Shown: positions 9,223 through 23,755 of the stretch, in pieces
How positions within the stretch are numbered: position 1 is the first letter of the stretch
How the letters are laid out: each line of letters begins with the position of its first letter
Source: Microbacterium schleiferi
Lineage (GTDB): Bacteria; Actinomycetota; Actinomycetes; Actinomycetales; Microbacteriaceae
Assembly: GCF_015565955.1 (NCBI RefSeq)
Contig: NZ_CP064760.1
Span: 1,860,001 to 1,924,000, forward strand
Length of the DNA stretch: 64,000 nt
Reading direction: 5' to 3'
Notes under the pieces: model-generated
The model's database searches: none
The model's input: only the letters and a program-made list of their open reading frames with translations
Told to the model about the DNA's origin: nothing
Position numbers and translations under genes: made by a program

Positions 9223-9364
9223 CAGCCCATCGTGCCAGTCCCACTCGTGTACCGGCGACGTCCTCGAGACGGAGGCTGCGTCGCCTGTCTTATTGCGGGG
9301 AAGCCGGACAGCGCGGTCCTGCACCGCGATATCCGTCAACGGCGTCAATGTCGGAGCCCCCTTC

Positions 9365-9380
9365 TAGAGTTGGTACCAAC
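9365..9380. promoter_or_regulatory. -10 box plus 12-bp palindrome upstream of HNH gene
   Basis: GTTGGTACCAAC (9369-9380) is a perfect palindrome that overlaps the end of TAGAGT (9365-9370), a candidate -10 box on the plus strand. A repressor bound here would block transcription of the gene starting at 9449. It shares a GGTACC core with the repeat at 6328-6343. Confidence 0.4.
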
Positions 9381-9448
9381 AGGAAATCGCACACGTGCCC
9401 ACTTCGTGCGAGACGGATGCCGCGGCTGCGGTCCGATCGGAGATAGTC

Positions 9449-10920
9449 ATGGGGCACGACGCGAACGCTACGGGCGTCGGTTGGCGTGCTTTGGACGAGC
9501 TCGTCACCGAACTTGTGGACGCACACCGGGCGGTAGCGGAGGCGCAGGCGCGCGAAGCGCGACTGTTTGCTGCGGCACTGGATCTGGCGCTGGAACGTGC
9601 TGCCGAACAGCAAGCCGCCGGACTGCGACGCCCCAGTCAGGCTGACCTCCCCTGCGGGAGGTCGCAGCCGAGATCGCCGCCGCGCTCCGGCTCAGCGACC
9701 GGACCGTGCAGCGGCGCATGGGCGAAGCATCCACCACCGTCACCGACTACCCCGACGTGCTCGCCTCCTGGGAACGCGGATCAATCGACGCCGCCCACGT
9801 CACGGCGATCCTCGACGGCGGCACCGGCATCGACCCCGACCTGCGACCTATCTACGAGACCCACGTCATGGCTGCCGCCGAGACCGAAACCGCCGGGCGC
9901 ATGAAGAGCATCGCCCGGATCATCGCGACCCGTGTTGACCCTGAAGCCGCAGCGAGGCGCCAGGCCGCCGCCACAGCAGACCGGCACATCCGAGTCATCG
10001 ACCTCCCCGACGACATGGCGCGACTCATCGCCGACCTCCCCGCAACCCTGACCTACGCGATCTACGACCGCCTCACCCGCATGGCCACGGACCTACCGAG
10101 TGTTCCCAATGCCGCCTCGCCAGGCACCTCCCTTGCCGACGGGTCGGAGCCGGATGTTCAGACCGATCCGAGCCTCGATGCGCAGCCCACGAAACGGGCA
10201 TGTAATCGGGACGCAGTGCCTCCCCGCGATGAGCCGCGCGACGGGAACGTGGTACGCCTGACCACCGGCCCGTCAGGAGACGCCAGTGGCGACGAGCATC
10301 ACCCCACCACGACAACGGAGCACCCCATCGACACCAGAACGATGGATCAGAAACGCGCCGACCTTCTGGCCGACCTGCTGCTGGCAGGGACACCCGTGGC
10401 GCACGGTGCAGGCCTCGACGCCATCCGCGGCGAAGTGGCCATCACCGTACCCGTCCTCACACTCGCCGGGGTCGGGTCTCAGCCGGCGCTCCTCGCTGGC
10501 TACGGGCCGATCGACGCCGAAACCGCCCGCCGCCTTACCGCGGACGCACCCGGCTGGGATCGCGTCATGACCGACCCCTACACCGGTGCCGTGCTCGGCG
10601 TCGACCGCTACCGCAAGAACAAAGACCTCGAACGATTCCTCAGGGCCCGAGACGAACGATGTCGGTGCCCCGGTTGTGTCAGGCTCGCCCGCGGATCTGA
10701 TGTCGACCACACCATGGATGCCGCACGCGGCGGACCCACTGAGCACACCAATCTGGCTCACCTCTGCCGTCGACATCACACTCTCAAGCACGAAACGGCA
10801 TGGCGGGTGAAGCAGTTGCCCGGCGGCATCCTGGAGTGGACCGGCCCCTCGGGTCGCACCTACAGAGACAGGCCACCCGCGGTTGTCACCTTCGTGCCAG
10901 ACGAGACCGCGCCGTTCTGA
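9449..10920 (+). CDS. DUF222 / HNH endonuclease-like protein (13E12 type), frameshifted
   Basis: The N-terminal frame (MGHDANATGVGWRALDELV, then an alanine-rich helix) must shift by one base at the C run 9649-9652 to enter LREVAAEIAAALRLSDRTVQ, the conserved DUF222 core. With one C restored the gene encodes 490 aa. The C-terminal HNH domain shows CRCPGC, SDVDHTMDAARGG, TNLAHLCRRHHTLKH. These actinobacterial multicopy genes are thought to be mobile or nuclease-like, with unproven activity. GGAG at 9439-9442 supports ATG 9449. The deletion looks like a homopolymer read error. Confidence 0.8.
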
Positions 10921-11016
10921 CAGACGACGAGGGTGGCACCAGTGGGACCGGCCGGTCAGGCGCGCTGTGACGAGAGCCCCTGACCTCACGGGTCTTGCTA
11001 GGCAAGGATGGTAGCG

Positions 11017-11560
11017 ATGACCGTCGTTCTCCGTCCCTGGACCCGCGAGGATGCTCCCGCGCTCGTTGCGGCTGCGACCAGCACGCCGGATCTCGCCGCC
11101 CAGTTCGGCGGCGTGGCGTTGGACGGTCTCGAGGCGGCAAGAACCTTCGTCGACGAGTCACTGCGATTCGACGCGACGGTGAAGAACTGGGCAGTCGTCG
11201 ACGATGGTGTCGCGGTGGGGAATATCGGAGCATCCGCAATCGAGTTTCGGCACGACAGCGCCTGGGTGTACTACTGGCTCGCCGCTGCGGCGCGCGGAAA
11301 GGGATAGATACGCCACGGGCGGCCTCCTCGCCGTCTCCGACTGGGCTTTCTACAGCGGTCTGTATCGACTCGAGCTCGGACACCGTGTCAACAACCCTGC
11401 CTCATGCCGGGTCGCCACCGCCGCCGGGTACCAGCGCGAAGGGATCGAGCGCGAGAAGCTCAGGTACGGCGACACCCGGTACGACGTCGAGACGCATGCG
11501 CGACTTGCGAGCGATCCCACCCCGCGCTCTCCCGCGCGGCCGCTACCTCTGGCCCTCTAG
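11017..11560 (+). pseudogene. GNAT acetyltransferase (RimJ/RimL type) broken by GATA duplication
   Basis: The first frame (MTVVLRPWTREDAPALVAAA) stops at 11307 just after ARGKG; the next frame resumes with YATGGLLAVSDWAF and NPASCRVATAAGYQREG, the conserved second half of RimJ/RimL-like acetyltransferases. GATAGATA at 11303-11310 is a tandem duplication: removing one GATA restores GKGYATGG and a 179-aa protein. Unlike the other breaks here this is not a homopolymer deletion, so it may be a real slippage mutation. An in-frame ATG at 11008 is an alternative start. Confidence 0.75.
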
Positions 11561-11583
11561 CCCTCTAGCCCTCTAGCCCTCTA
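11552..11583. repeat. Four tandem copies of octamer GCCCTCTA
   Basis: GCCCTCTA is repeated four times without error, between the 3' end of the broken GNAT gene and the 3' end of ligA. The first copy contains the GNAT stop TAG. It is the kind of array that changes length by replication slippage. Confidence 0.85.
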
Positions 11584-11596
11584 GCCCGGGAGCGAA

Positions 11597-13930
<2,334 letters not shown>

Positions 13931-13959
13931 GGCAGCAGCCCCGACATGCCGGCCGCAGC

Positions 13960-15057
13960 TCACGCCTCGACGGGAACGGCCGATCGCGTCCGATCGATCG
14001 TGAACTGACCGATCACCCGCGTGCCGTCGTAGAGCACGGCGGTCTGTCCGGTGGCCACGCCGTCCAACGGCTCCGCGGGAGTCACCACGACCTCGCCGTC
14101 CACGATCTCCGCCCCCGCGGGCACGGGATCGGCGTGGGCGCGGATCTGCACATCGCACGCAAAGGATGCCGCATCCGGCGCCCGGCCCGCCCAGCTCACC
14201 CGCGACCCGGCGATTTCTGCGGTTGCCAGCGCCTCCTTGGGGCCCACGACGACCGTGTTAGTCACGGGCCGGATCTCCAGGACGAACCGCGGCTTTCCGT
14301 CGGGTGCCGGGGTGCCGAGCGCGAGCCCGCGGCGCTGACCCACGGTGTAGGCGTGAGCTCCGTCGTGGGTTCCCACCTGGGCGCCGGAGCGATCGATGAT
14401 GGGCCCCTCAGCGACGCCGACGCGCTCCGCGAGCCAGCCCTTCGTGTCACCGTCCGGGATGAAGCAGATGTCGTGGCTGTCGGGCTTGTGCGCCACCGTC
14501 AGTCCACGCTCCTCCGCCTCGGCTCGCACGACAGCCTTCGACGGCGTCGAGCCCAAGGGAAAGAGGCAATGCGCGAGCTGCTCGGCGTTGAGCACGCCCA
14601 GCACGTACGACTGGTCTTTCGCGGCATCCGACGCCCGGTGCAGCTCACGCCCGTGCGGTGTGTCGACGAGCGTCGCGTAGTGTCCGGTGCACACGGCATC
14701 GAAGCCGAGTTCGATCGCCCGCTCCAGGAGAGCCGCGAACTTGATCTTCTCGTTGCACCGCATGCACGGATTGGGTGTGCGTCCCGCACGATACTCGGCG
14801 ACGAAGTCGTCGATGACCTCGTCACGGAACCGCTCCGAGAAGTCCCACACGTAGAACGGGATGCCGAGGCGATCGGCGGCGCGGCGAGCATCCATCGCGT
14901 CCTCGATCGTGCAGCAGCCGCGGCTGCCGGTCCGCAGCGTCCCCCCGGCACGCGAGAGCGCGAGGTGCACCCCGACAACGTCGTGGCCGGCATCCACGGC
15001 GCGCGCAGCGGCCACCGCGGAGTCGACTCCGCCACTCATCGCCGCCAGAACACGCAT
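13960..15057 (-). CDS. mnmA: tRNA-specific 2-thiouridylase
   Basis: MnmA puts sulfur on U34 of Lys, Glu and Gln tRNAs, using ATP and persulfide sulfur from a cysteine desulfurase. The 365-aa product shows the PP-loop SGGVDS (residues 8-13), TPNPCMRCN with a catalytic cysteine, TGHYATL and [10 protein letters not shown] with the second cysteine. The upstream gene is a cysteine desulfurase, the expected sulfur donor. The gap is 9 bp, and a -10 box overlapping the upstream stop suggests an additional promoter. Confidence 0.96.
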   Translation of the reverse strand: MRVLAAMSGGVDSAVAAARAVDAGHDVVGVHLALSRAGGTLRTGSRGCCTIEDAMDARRAADRLGIPFYVWDFSERFRDEVIDDFVAEYRAGRTPNPCMRCNEKIKFAALLERAIELGFDAVCTGHYATLVDTPHGRELHRASDAAKDQSYVLGVLNAEQLAHCLFPLGSTPSKAVVRAEAEERGLTVAHKPDSHDICFIPDGDTKGWLAERVGVAEGPIIDRSGAQVGTHDGAHAYTVGQRRGLALGTPAPDGKPRFVLEIRPVTNTVVVGPKEALATAEIAGSRVSWAGRAPDAASFACDVQIRAHADPVPAGAEIVDGEVVVTPAEPLDGVATGQTAVLYDGTRVIGQFTIDRTRSAVPVEA

Positions 15058-15063
15058 GCTTCC

Positions 15064-15069
15064 AGTCTA
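15064..15069 (-). promoter_or_regulatory. -10 box of mnmA overlapping the desulfurase stop codon
   Basis: TAGACT on the minus strand contains the TAG stop of the upstream desulfurase gene and lies 6 nt before the mnmA ATG, giving mnmA a possible leaderless transcript of its own. Confidence 0.45.
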
Positions 15070-16254
15070 CGAGCGGGCATCTGAACGGGACCCGGATGCC
15101 GCCCGCGCGCGGGCCACGGCATCCGGCAGCACCCGCAGCACCGCGTCGATGTCGGCATCCGTCGTCGACGTGCCCAGCGTGAAGCGGAGCACCTCTCGCG
15201 CCTCGCGGTCGCTTCGCCCCATGGCCGTCACGACGTGGGACGGCTCCGGAATACCGGCCTGACACGCGGAGCCCGTCGAGACCGACACTCCCGCCATATC
15301 GAGCAGGAACAGCAACGACTCCCCCGACGCGCCGGGAAACAGCACATGAGCGTTGCCGGGGAGTCGATCGACGGGGTCGCCCAGCAGCTCCGCGTTCGGA
15401 ACCGTGGCGACAATCCCCGCGATCAGTCGGTCGCGCAGCGCCGACACACGCACCGACTCCGCGGCGAGTTCAGCGACGGCCAGCTCCGCGGCAACCGCGA
15501 ACGCCGCCGCTCCGGCGATGTCCTGGGTCCCCGAGCGCAGCCCCCGCTGTTGCCCGCCGCCGTGCAGCAGCGGATCCAATCGAGCCGACCGCGCGACCAC
15601 GAGCGCTCCGACGCCGATCGGACCACCGAGCTTGTGCGCAGAAACACTCACTGCCAGCAGTCCGGTCCCCGGTCGAGCAGCGCCCCGCAGAGCGGAAAAA
15701 GACACGGGCACATGGCCGAACGCGGAGATGGCGTCCAGGTGCAGCGGCACGCCAGCCGAGGCCGCGGCGAGCGCGAGATCTGCGACGGGATTGATCGTGC
15801 CCACCTCGTTATTCGCGATCAGCGCCGTCGCGAGAGCGGCCCCCGGAAGGGCCGCCGAGAAGTCAGCCTCCCGGATGCCGCCCGTTGGGGACAGCGGCAC
15901 GCTTCGGATGACAGCGCCGTCGCGCGTGGCAAGCCACTCGATCGGATCGATCGATGCGTGGTGCTCGCCCTCTGGCAGCACGATCTCAGAGGTCCCCGCA
16001 CGGCGGGTCCGCCACAGTCCCTTCAGGGCGAGGTTGACCGACTCGGTCCCGCCGGAGGTGATCACGATCTCGATCGGGTCGCACTGCAACGCTGCCGCGA
16101 GCCGCTCTCGCGCATCCTCCAACACGCGTCGCGCGCTCTGCCCGTCGGCGTGTATCGACGACGCATTGCCGACCACCGAGGCCGCGTCCAGCCACGCCTC
16201 GCGCGCCTCGGGACGCAGCGGTGTCGACGCCGCGTGGTCGAGGTAGATGCTCAC
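15067..16254 (-). CDS. Cysteine desulfurase (NifS/IscS class)
   Basis: The enzyme releases sulfur from cysteine as a protein persulfide, with PLP as cofactor, for tRNA thiolation and Fe-S assembly. From GTG 16254 it is 395 aa: YLDHAASTPL at the start, TSGGTESVNLAL, NNEVGTINPV, the PLP lysine in SAHKLGGPIG and the catalytic cysteine in STGSACQAG. The frame is open to 16482, but the added residues are basic low-complexity sequence. Position ahead of mnmA suggests it serves tRNA 2-thiolation. Confidence 0.92.
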   Translation of the reverse strand: MSIYLDHAASTPLRPEAREAWLDAASVVGNASSIHADGQSARRVLEDARERLAAALQCDPIEIVITSGGTESVNLALKGLWRTRRAGTSEIVLPEGEHHASIDPIEWLATRDGAVIRSVPLSPTGGIREADFSAALPGAALATALIANNEVGTINPVADLALAAASAGVPLHLDAISAFGHVPVSFSALRGAARPGTGLLAVSVSAHKLGGPIGVGALVVARSARLDPLLHGGGQQRGLRSGTQDIAGAAAFAVAAELAVAELAAESVRVSALRDRLIAGIVATVPNAELLGDPVDRLPGNAHVLFPGASGESLLFLLDMAGVSVSTGSACQAGIPEPSHVVTAMGRSDREAREVLRFTLGTSTTDADIDAVLRVLPDAVARARAASGSRSDARS

Positions 16255-16334
16255 GGACTCCACTGTGCCACTGACCCGCGCGTCCGGGGCGCCGAGAGCG
16301 GCCGAGGGCGCGTCTACTGCCCCTGCGCCGTCGT

Positions 16335-16340
16335 TATGCT
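16335..16340 (+). promoter_or_regulatory. -10 box of glgX, leaderless promoter
   Basis: TATGCT lies 6 nt before the glgX ATG at 16347, predicting a leaderless start for the glg operon. Confidence 0.55.
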
Positions 16341-16346
16341 CTACGC

Positions 16347-18449
16347 ATGCCGATCCCCGAGTCAGCGGTGCTTTCGCGCGCCGAGACAGCACCCGCCGGC
16401 CTCCTGTCGCCGCGGTTCGATGACCTCGGCGTGCGGCTTCACGATGGTGGCGGCACACTGCGGGTCTGGTCGGCGCACGCATCCTCCATCGATCTCGTGA
16501 TCTTCGATCGCGACGATCTGGATTGGGTCGTCGAGACCGTTGCGCTCTCGCGCGCCGACGGGGATATCTGGTCAGCGTTTTCAGCGGAGCTGCGCCCGGG
16601 AACGCACTACGCGATCCAGGTCGATGGACCGCAGGGGCCCGGGAACACGTTCAATCCGTCGACGCTGCTGATCGACCCCTACACGCGTGGTCTGGCATCC
16701 AACGGCTTCCGAGGATGGCGATCGGTGGTCGTGGCCGGCGATTTCGACTGGGGCGGGGTTTCCAAGCCCCTCATCCCCCTCGATCGGACGGTCCTCTACG
16801 AGGGGCACGTCAAGGGGATGACCAAGCGCCATCCCGAGATCCCGCCGGCCCTGCACGGCACGTATGCGGGACTCGCACACCCCGCGATGATCGAGCACTT
16901 CACCGCGCTCGGGATCACGAGCATCGAGCTGCTGCCGGTTCACCAGTTCGCGACGGAGCCGCGGCTGCTCGAGCTGGGGCTCACGAACTACTGGGGCTAC
17001 AACACGGTGGGGTTCTTCGCCCCCCACGCGGCTTGGGCGACGGAGGCGAGTCGCCGACAGGGTCCTGAAGCGGTGCTCCGGGAGTTCAAGGGCATGGTCA
17101 AGCTCCTGCACGAGGCCGGCCTGGAGGTCATCCTCGACGTCGTCTACAACCACACGTCCGAGGCCGAACTCGGCGGACCGCGCTCGAGCTTCCGCGGGAT
17201 CGACAACCGCAGCTACTACCGCCAGCATGCCAACGGCGCCTACATCGACGTCACCGGGTGCGGCAACAGCGTCGATACCGCCACGGATGCCGCGTCCCGC
17301 CTCGTGCTGGATTCGCTGCGCTACTGGGCGAACGATGTGCAGGTGGACGGATTCCGCTTCGACCTGGCCACGACGCTCGGCCGTGACGGCGATCACGTCT
17401 TCACGCCCGAGCATCCGCTGCTCCGAGCGATCATCGACGACCCTGCCCTGTCGCAGGTCAAGAAGATCGCCGAGCCCTGGGATGTCGGGATGGGAGGCTG
17501 GCAAACCGGCAGTTTCGGCCCGGGCTGGATGGAGTGGAACGATCGGTATCGGGACCGTGTGCGCAACTTCTGGCTGAGCGACGTCGACTACGGACGCCGC
17601 GCCGCGACCGCGCCCGTGGGAGTCGGCGGGTTCGCGACACGCCTCGCGGGATCCTCGAACACGTTCAGCGCTGAGCGGGGTCCGCTTGCCAGCGTGAACT
17701 TCGTCACGGCACACGACGGGTTCACCCTCCACGACCTGGTGTCGTACGACGTCAAGCACAACGCGGCAAACGGCGAGCACAATCGTGACGGCGCCGACAC
17801 GAACCGGTCCTTCAACCACGGCGCTGAGGGCGAGACGGATGATCCGCTCATCCTCGCGACGCGCCGCCGCGCGATGCGCAATCTCCTGGGCACTCTCCTG
17901 CTCTCGGCTGGCGTCCCCATGATCACGGCCGGCGACGAGTTCGGTCGGACCCAGCACGGCAACAACAACGCCTACTGCCATGACAGTGCGCTGACGTGGT
18001 TGCCCTGGGAACACGCCCCCTGGCAGGAAGACCTGTTCGCGCACGTGCAGCGTCTGCTGAGCCTGCGCGCTGAGAACCCTGCCCTGCGTCCGAGCCGATT
18101 CGCGCGCGATGACCAGGAGACGCCTTCCGCGTCCGTCATGGACTGGTACGACGAGCGCGGCGAGATGATGTCGGGCGCGCGCTGGGCCGACCCCACGCAC
18201 CGGACTCTGCAGTACCTCGCGACGTCGACCCCGGAGCTGGAGGCGCCCAACCGCACGCTGCTGGTCGTTCACGGAAACGAACGAGGCGTCACCGTGCACC
18301 TGCCCGCCGTGGACGGCGTCGCACGCTACCGATCGGTTTGGTCGAGCGAGGACGAGCATCCGTCACCGGAGGTCACCACTCACGAGCCCGGGTCGAGCGT
18401 CGAACTCGGACCGACCTCAATGCGCCTGTTCGTCGCCGACCCAGCCTGA
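16347..18449 (+). CDS. glgX: Glycogen debranching enzyme, GlgX/TreX type (GH13)
   Basis: GlgX hydrolyses alpha-1,6 branches of glycogen or maltodextrin. The 700-aa protein has an N-terminal CBM48-like domain (VRLHDGGGTLRVWSAHA), then a GH13 barrel with LLPVHQFATE, VVYNHTSE, nucleophile aspartate in VDGFRFDLATTLGR, acid glutamate in IAEPWDVG and VTAHDGFTLHD. Tryptophan-rich LTNYWGYNTVGFFAP is typical of debranching enzymes. It opens a plus-strand cluster with glgE and glgB. Confidence 0.92.
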   Translation: MPIPESAVLSRAETAPAGLLSPRFDDLGVRLHDGGGTLRVWSAHASSIDLVIFDRDDLDWVVETVALSRADGDIWSAFSAELRPGTHYAIQVDGPQGPGNTFNPSTLLIDPYTRGLASNGFRGWRSVVVAGDFDWGGVSKPLIPLDRTVLYEGHVKGMTKRHPEIPPALHGTYAGLAHPAMIEHFTALGITSIELLPVHQFATEPRLLELGLTNYWGYNTVGFFAPHAAWATEASRRQGPEAVLREFKGMVKLLHEAGLEVILDVVYNHTSEAELGGPRSSFRGIDNRSYYRQHANGAYIDVTGCGNSVDTATDAASRLVLDSLRYWANDVQVDGFRFDLATTLGRDGDHVFTPEHPLLRAIIDDPALSQVKKIAEPWDVGMGGWQTGSFGPGWMEWNDRYRDRVRNFWLSDVDYGRRAATAPVGVGGFATRLAGSSNTFSAERGPLASVNFVTAHDGFTLHDLVSYDVKHNAANGEHNRDGADTNRSFNHGAEGETDDPLILATRRRAMRNLLGTLLLSAGVPMITAGDEFGRTQHGNNNAYCHDSALTWLPWEHAPWQEDLFAHVQRLLSLRAENPALRPSRFARDDQETPSASVMDWYDERGEMMSGARWADPTHRTLQYLATSTPELEAPNRTLLVVHGNERGVTVHLPAVDGVARYRSVWSSEDEHPSPEVTTHEPGSSVELGPTSMRLFVADPA

Positions 18450-18524
18450 GCGGGCTTCCCGGGGCGCATTGTTGCCGACAGCGCGGCGCCTGTCCACACC
18501 TGTGCCCCGTGGCAGTGGTCGGGG

Positions 18525-18530
18525 TAGGTT
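18525..18530 (+). promoter_or_regulatory. -10 box of glgE, leaderless promoter
   Basis: TAGGTT, 6 nt, then GTG 18537. It sets the glgE start and suggests glgE-glgB can be transcribed apart from glgX. Confidence 0.5.
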
Positions 18531-18536
18531 CGAACC

Positions 18537-20610
<2,074 letters not shown>

Positions 20611-20614
<4 letters not shown>

Positions 20615-22778
20615 CCACGATCGACTCCACGACACTCGACGCCGTCGCGCACGGCAGCTATCACGACCCGCACAGCGTTCTCGGCATCCATCCCACGGGG
20701 AAGAACACCTGGGTGGTTCGCACCCGCCGACCGCTCGCGGCAACGGTGACTGCCGTCTTCGACGGGGAAAGCGCGCGCGACTCGAACACGTCGCCGCCGG
20801 GATCTGGGAAGGCGCCGTCACGGGACCGATCGGTCCGTACCGGATCGACACGTCCTACGACGACGGACCCGACTACCGCGCCGATGACCCGTACCGACAC
20901 TCCCCGACGATCGGCGAGCTCGATCTGCACCTGATTCGGGAGGGACGCCACGAACGACTGTGGGACGTCCTGGGCTCTCACGTCCGTACGCACGAAGAAA
21001 GCCACGGGACCTCGTTCGCGGTGTGGGCCCCCAACGCCCGTGCCGTGCGGGTCGTCGGCGAGTTCAACGGCTGGGACGGCGCTGCCCACGCGATGAGGTC
21101 GATGGGCGGCTCGGGCGTCTGGGAGCTGTTCATCCCCGCCGTGGGCGAAGGAGCCGTCTACAAGTACGAGATCCAGGGTCCGGACGGACAGTGGCGGCTG
21201 AAGGCCGACCCCCTTGCCCGCCTGGCCGAGGTTCCTCCCGCCACCGGATCGGTGGTCACGGCATCCTCGTACCGCTGGGACGATTCGGCCTGGATCGCGC
21301 GGCGGTCGAAGAGCCGCCCGGTTACCGAACCCATGTCGATCTACGAGGTACATCTCGGTTCGTGGCGGCCCGGCCTGTCGTACCGGGATGCGGCCGATCC
21401 CCTCATCGAGCACGTCACAGCGCTCGGCTTCACCCATGTCGAGTTCCTGCCTCTCTCCGAGCACCCGTTCGGCGGTTCTTGGGGCTACCAGGTGACGGGG
21501 TACTTCGCTCCCACAAGCAGGTTCGGAAGTCCCGACGACCTCAAGTACCTCATCGACCGCCTGCACCAGGCCGGCATCGGCGTCATCATGGACTGGGTAC
21601 CGGGGCACTTCCCCAAAGACGAGTTCGCGCTTGCGAAGTTCGATGGCCGAGCCCTCTATGAGCATCCTGATCCGCGTCGCGGTGAGCACAAGGACTGGGG
21701 AACGCTCATCTTCGACTACGGGCGCAACGAGGTCCGCAACTTCCTGGTCGCCAACGCGCTGTACTGGTACGACGAGTTCCACGTCGACGGGCTGCGGGTG
21801 GATGCCGTCGCGTCGATGCTCTACCTCGACTACTCCCGCAACGCGGGTGAGTGGGAGCCGAACATCCACGGCGGACGCGAGAATCTGGAGGCCATCCGCT
21901 TCCTCCAGGAGGTCAACGCCACCTGCTACAAGACCTTTCCGGGCATCAGCATGATGGCCGAGGAGTCAACGAGCTTCCCCGGCGTGACAGCCCCCACCGA
22001 CCACGCCGGACTCGGGTTCGGCTTCAAGTGGAACATGGGGTGGATGAACGACAGCCTCGAGTACATCAAGCGAGACCCGCTCTACCGCTCCTACCACCAG
22101 GGTGAGCTGAGCTTCTCGTTCGTGTATGCGTTCAGCGAGAACTACGTGCTCCCGATCAGCCACGACGAGGTCGTCCACGGCAAGGGGAGCCTGTTCTCCC
22201 GCATGCCCGGCGATCACGCCGGCAAGCTCGCGAACATGCGCGCCTACCTCGCCTACATGTGGTCCCATCCCGGCAAGCAGCTGCTGTTCATGGGGCAGGA
22301 GTTCGGACAGATGGCGGAGTGGTCGGAGTCGCGCGGACTGGACTGGTGGACCCTCGACCAGCCGACCCATCGCCAGCTGCAGGACTTCGTCGGCGCCGTC
22401 AACGGGGTCTACCGCGCGAATCCGGCCCTGTGGAGCCGCGACAACGACGGGTCGGCCTTCTCGCGCATCGGTGCTCCGTCCTGGAACCCGAGTGTGCTCG
22501 CCTTCACGCGCCGCGATTGGGATGGCAACATCGTCGCTGCGGTGTGCAACTTCTCGGGGTCAACGCTCTCGAGCTACGCGCTCGATCTGCCCCACAGCGG
22601 CGTTTGGCGTGAGATCCTCAACACCGATGCCCACGAGTATGGCGGTGCCGGCGCCGGCAACCTCGGGATGGTCGTCGCCGGTGAGGGCGGCCGAGCATCG
22701 ATGGTGCTGCCCGCGACCAGCGTCATCTGGCTGCGCTACGACCCGCAGGCACGGGTCCCGTCCACGATTCGCGACTGA
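20611..22778 (+). CDS. glgB: 1,4-alpha-glucan branching enzyme, frameshifted
   Basis: GlgB makes the alpha-1,6 branches of glycogen. The start [20 protein letters not shown] is followed after VFDG by a one-base gap in the G run 20764-20767; with five G the frame continues [18 protein letters not shown] to the end, 722 aa. GH13 motifs are [19 protein letters not shown], the nucleophile in [13 protein letters not shown], the acid glutamate in MMAEEST and [13 protein letters not shown]. The start overlaps the glgE stop (ATGA). The deletion looks like a read error. Confidence 0.93.
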
Positions 22779-22805
22779 CCCGGCGCCCGCCGCCGCGGTC
22801 CGAGA

Positions 22806-23755
22806 CTAGAAGAGCAGCGACGCCAGTCGGCTGCGGGAACGGATGACGCGCGCATCCTCGTCGCCGACGATGCCGAACAGCTCAAGCAGGCGCTCCCGCA
22901 CCGGCATCCGCTCGTCGGCCGGAAGCGCAGCGAAGAGCTCCAGGAGCCGATCGAAGGCATCCTCGACGTGCCCCCCGGCCACATCGAGGTCGGCAACCAG
23001 CAGTTGGGCGTCGACGTCGGTGGGCGCTGCTGCCGCAGCCGCGCGTGCTGCCTGGAGGTCGGCATCCTGGATGCGCGAGAGCAGGCGCACCTGAGCGAGA
23101 CCTGCGCGAGCATCGGCATCCCGCGGGTTCTCGGCAAGCGCACGCTCGTACGCCGAAATGGCCGCGACGTAGTCGCCGGATTCGATTGCGGCGAACGCCT
23201 CGGCGTGAAGCGGCGGCAGCGCCGGTTCGGCTGCTGCCTCCTCACCGTCTGCGTCGTCTGGCTCGCCCGCACCGACGGATCCGGTGACACCGTTTTGAGC
23301 CGCGAGCTGAAGCAGCTGAGCGAAGACCTCACGCACCTGCTGCTCGGGACAGCCCCGGTGAACAGCGGCACCGCCTGGCCACCCACGAGAGCCACAACCA
23401 TCGGAATCGACTGCGCGCGGAAAGCCTGAGCCAACTGCGGGTTCGCGTCGACATCGACCTTCGCGAGCACGAGGCGTCCCGCGTGCTCCGTGACGACGCG
23501 CTCGAGGACCGGGCTCAGCTGCTTGCACGGCCCGCACCACTCTGCCCACAGGTCCACCACGACCGGAACCGTCTTCGACAGCTCGAGAACCTCGGGGAAC
23601 ATCGCGTCGGTGACATCGATCACCAGCCGTGCAGCGCCCGCTCCCTCGGGGGCACCCGAAGTCGGCTCGCCGGGGGCCGGCGCCGCGGGACGGTTACGGA
23701 GGGCGGACAGGTCGACGGCGCCCCGAAGAGGAACGTTGGAGCCGGGAAGTGTCAC
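22806..23755 (-). CDS. CnoX/YbbN-like thioredoxin with TPR domain, frameshifted
   Basis: The N-terminal thioredoxin domain (about residues 43-150) has the redox motif WCGPC (C74, C77) after VVVDLWAEW; a helical TPR-like C-terminal domain follows ([20 protein letters not shown]). One base is missing from the G run 23346-23348, between LFTGAVP and EQQVREVF; restoring it gives 316 aa. CnoX proteins combine chaperone and thiol protection of client proteins. The GTG start overlaps the upstream stop (GTGA), so it is coupled to the large membrane protein. Confidence 0.82.

Noticed and set aside
10921..11007. Possible RNA gene between the HNH and GNAT genes
   Set aside because: No tRNA-like fold or strong hairpin seen.
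16581..18359. 592-codon open frame antisense to glgX
   Set aside because: Arg/Val-rich shadow frame with no motif; glgX on the other strand has all GH13 motifs.
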